A stretch of 7,333 nt of DNA from DASSTJ01 sp035707965. GTDB lineage: Bacteria; Actinomycetota; Actinomycetes; Actinomycetales; Angustibacteraceae. Every line of letters starts with the position of its first letter. Position 1 is the stretch's first letter. Of this stretch, positions 5,741 through 7,333 are shown one piece after another. The notes beneath the pieces were generated by a model. It searched no databases. It was not told where the DNA came from and saw only the letters and a list, made by a program, of their open reading frames with translations. A program made the translations under genes and the position numbers. Location: NCBI GenBank assembly GCA_035707965.1, contig DASSTJ010000157.1, positions 1 through 7,333 on the forward strand, given 5' to 3'.

Positions 5741-6094
5741 TCACCGTGCGAGCGGGCTGTAGAAGACGAGCCCGTTGCCCTGGTTGTCGTACACGACCGC
5801 GCGGCGCTCGTGCGCGTCATCGTACGGCCCCCTCACGATCGCGCCGCCGGCGTCCTCGACCGCCCGCGCCGCCGCGTCGACGTCCGGCGTCTTGACGCCG
5901 ACGACGACCTTGCCGGGCAGGGGGTGGTCGATCGACGTGGCCAGCGCGATGGTGACCGACCCACCGTCCAGCGCGGCGAAGTGCGAGCCGTCGCGAAACT
6001 TCAGCGGCATGCCCACGGTGTCGCGGTAGAACCGGATCGACTCGTCGAGGTCCTCGGTCGACAGGATGATCATGCGGACGTCGTGCTCGCTCAC
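5741..6094 (-). CDS. Small VOC (glyoxalase/bleomycin-resistance fold) protein
   Basis: The 117-residue protein has the vicinal-oxygen-chelate fold: an N-terminal half with MIILSTEDLDESIRFYRDTVGM (residues 8-29) and a C-terminal half with VKTPDVDAAARAVEDAGG (67-84) ending in YDNQGNGLVFYSP (102-114). The family includes glyoxalase I, dioxygenases and antibiotic-binding proteins. By alignment to the general pattern, the first metal ligand position (usually His) is M8 and the last (usually Glu) is V110, so classic metal-dependent glyoxalase activity looks unlikely. GTG 6094 is chosen because GGAGGAG (6101-6107) sits 6 nt upstream and it begins the domain; the frame runs further upstream only as a shadow of the exporter gene. 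It lies 83 bp downstream of the exporter on the same strand and is probably co-transcribed. The substrate is unknown; binding or sequestration of a small molecule is possible. Confidence 0.85.
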   Translation of the reverse strand: MSEHDVRMIILSTEDLDESIRFYRDTVGMPLKFRDGSHFAALDGGSVTIALATSIDHPLPGKVVVGVKTPDVDAAARAVEDAGGAIVRGPYDDAHERRAVVYDNQGNGLVFYSPLAR

Positions 6095-6100
6095 GAAGGG

Positions 6101-6107
6101 CTCCTCC
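6101..6107 (-). promoter_or_regulatory. Ribosome binding site of the VOC gene
   Basis: The minus strand reads GGAGGAG with a 6-nt spacer to GTG 6094. It is the strongest Shine-Dalgarno sequence in the window and fixes the start of the VOC gene. Confidence 0.75.
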
Positions 6108-6177
6108 CGCCGGCCACCGTCGGGCTCGGCATCCCCAGCCAGCCAGACGCTCAGCCGCCCGTCCAGGGCCGGAGGAC

Positions 6178-7333
6178 CTAGGGGTCGGCGGGGGCGAAGG
6201 TGCGCGGCACGAGAGGCGCCGTCACGAGGATGCCGACGACCGGCAGCGCACTGAGGACGACGAGGCTGCCAGCCACGCCGATCACGCCGCTGAGCCCGCC
6301 GACGACGGCCGACCCGATGCTGGCACCGACCATGAAGATCAGGGTCGCGACGCCGAGCGCAGCACCCCGGACGTCCTCGGAGGCGGCGTCGCCCACGGCG
6401 CGGATCAGCGCCGGCTGGCCGAGTGCGAACGCCGTCGTCGTGCCGACGGCGGCCAGGACCAGCAGCGACACCGACCCCAGCGCTGCACCGGTCGCCGCGG
6501 CCAGCAGCGACACCGTCGTCGCCCCGGCGGCGGCCACGAGAGCGGCGGCCGGTCGCGCGGGCACCAGGCGGGACCTCGACAACCACGGGCTCACCAGTCC
6601 GACCAGACCGCACGGCGCGATCACGAGCCCCGCCTGCCACGGCTGCAGCCCCGCCTTGAACAGCACCAGCGGGATGCCCACGAGGAGGGCGAACCAGGTG
6701 GCCGGCAGGGCGGCGCCCGTGAACGCGCAGCGCATGATCACGCCGTTGCGGACGACGGCCAGGGGCAGGAACCCCGCGGGACGTCGCCGCGTCCACCCGG
6801 TGGTCGCCGGGCCCACCAGGACGACGAGCACCGCGCCGACGACGGCGGTCACCCAGCCCGTCGCCGGAGACTGCAGCAGCAGCACCGCTCCCGCGGCGAC
6901 ACTAGCCGTCAGCGTCGCGCCGAGCAGGTCGAGCCTGGCGCCGCTGCCGTCGGTGCCCAGCCACGACCAGATGAGCGGCAGCACCGCCAGGGACAGCGCG
7001 GGCAGCGCCATCGCCGGCCTCCACGACCAGGTCTGGATGAGCAGGCCGCCGAGCAGCGGGTTCACGGCGTTCACCGACATGCTGAACGCCGTGAAACGCA
7101 CGAGCCCCGAGCGGCTGGCGCCCGCCGCGGAGGTCGTGAGCAGGGCTGCGGCCACGGTGGGCACAGCAGCGCTGCCAGCCCCTTGCGCGGCTCGGCCCAG
7201 CAGGTGCAGCCCGAACGTCGGTGCGAGGGCGGCCACCACCGAACCGAACACGGTCAGTGCGATGCCGAGCGACATGGGGCGGCGCGTGCCCATGAGGTCC
7301 GCAAGCCGCCCGTAGACGGCGGTGCCCACGCCG
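6178..7333 (-). CDS. Major facilitator superfamily drug exporter (DHA2-like), N-terminus beyond window edge
   Basis: This is a proton-driven multidrug efflux-type transporter of the inner membrane. The frame is open to the right edge (GVGTAVYGRLAD...), so the GTG at 7329 is probably internal and about 60-70 residues are missing. Motif A, GRLADLMGTRR (7279-7311), marks the TM2-TM3 loop; motif B follows as LLGRAAQGAGSA, and the antiporter motif C appears as NAVNPLLGG in TM5. I count about 12 hydrophobic segments after motif A, which with the missing first two gives 14 and points to the DHA2 family. The C-terminus is short (APLVPRTFAPADP). No periplasmic or fused domain is seen. The drug specificity cannot be told. 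The VOC gene follows 83 bp downstream on the same strand, a pairing compatible with small-molecule detoxification. Any promoter or regulator would lie beyond the window. Confidence 0.93.
   Translation of the reverse strand, partial: GVGTAVYGRLADLMGTRRPMSLGIALTVFGSVVAALAPTFGLHLLGRAAQGAGSAAVPTVAAALLTTSAAGASRSGLVRFTAFSMSVNAVNPLLGGLLIQTWSWRPAMALPALSLAVLPLIWSWLGTDGSGARLDLLGATLTASVAAGAVLLLQSPATGWVTAVVGAVLVVLVGPATTGWTRRRPAGFLPLAVVRNGVIMRCAFTGAALPATWFALLVGIPLVLFKAGLQPWQAGLVIAPCGLVGLVSPWLSRSRLVPARPAAALVAAAGATTVSLLAAATGAALGSVSLLVLAAVGTTTAFALGQPALIRAVGDAASEDVRGAALGVATLIFMVGASIGSAVVGGLSGVIGVAGSLVVLSALPVVGILVTAPLVPRTFAPADP

Noticed and set aside
6095..6796. N-terminal extension of the VOC gene to a 351-codon protein
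   Set aside because: The extra residues are an Arg/Gly-rich shadow of the exporter gene, while a strong GGAGGAG site and GTG at 6094 mark the true start.

Overview
The window is GC-rich DNA. Most of it is roughly two-thirds G+C or higher, with GTG start codons, AGGGGG-type ribosome binding sites and long spurious open frames on both strands. This fits a high-GC actinobacterium; I cannot name the genus from sequence alone. Three stretches can be told apart.

Positions 1-4251 (+ strand) hold the end of a type I restriction-modification operon. It contains the C-terminal three quarters of the specificity subunit gene hsdS, cut by the left window edge, and a complete hsdR motor/endonuclease gene of 1070 codons. 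An hsdM gene would be expected just outside the left edge. The 105-bp hsdS-hsdR gap is unusual. It contains no stop in the hsdR frame, so one TGA separates the two genes in frame. In another frame it carries a 35-codon open frame that starts right after hsdS and ends in an ATGA overlap with the hsdR start, which has no visible Shine-Dalgarno sequence.

Positions 4292-5032 hold a convergent, minus-strand gene for a NYN-domain (PIN-like) putative ribonuclease. A perfect 10-bp inverted repeat lies in its last codons. Beyond its start is a textbook intrinsic terminator that points in the + direction, although the only + strand gene upstream of it in view is hsdR. The region may be a small defence module (DNA restriction plus a putative RNase), and hsdR transcripts may run antisense through the nuclease gene before stopping. 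That reading is an inference.

Positions 5050-7333 look like ordinary chromosomal genes, all on the minus strand: panD (aspartate 1-decarboxylase, pantothenate/CoA pathway), a small VOC/glyoxalase-fold protein, and a DHA2-type major facilitator drug exporter cut by the right edge. The exporter and VOC gene are probably co-transcribed. panD seems to have its own promoter, with a 10-bp palindrome at the predicted start point. No CRISPR array, insertion sequence, or rRNA or tRNA gene was found.
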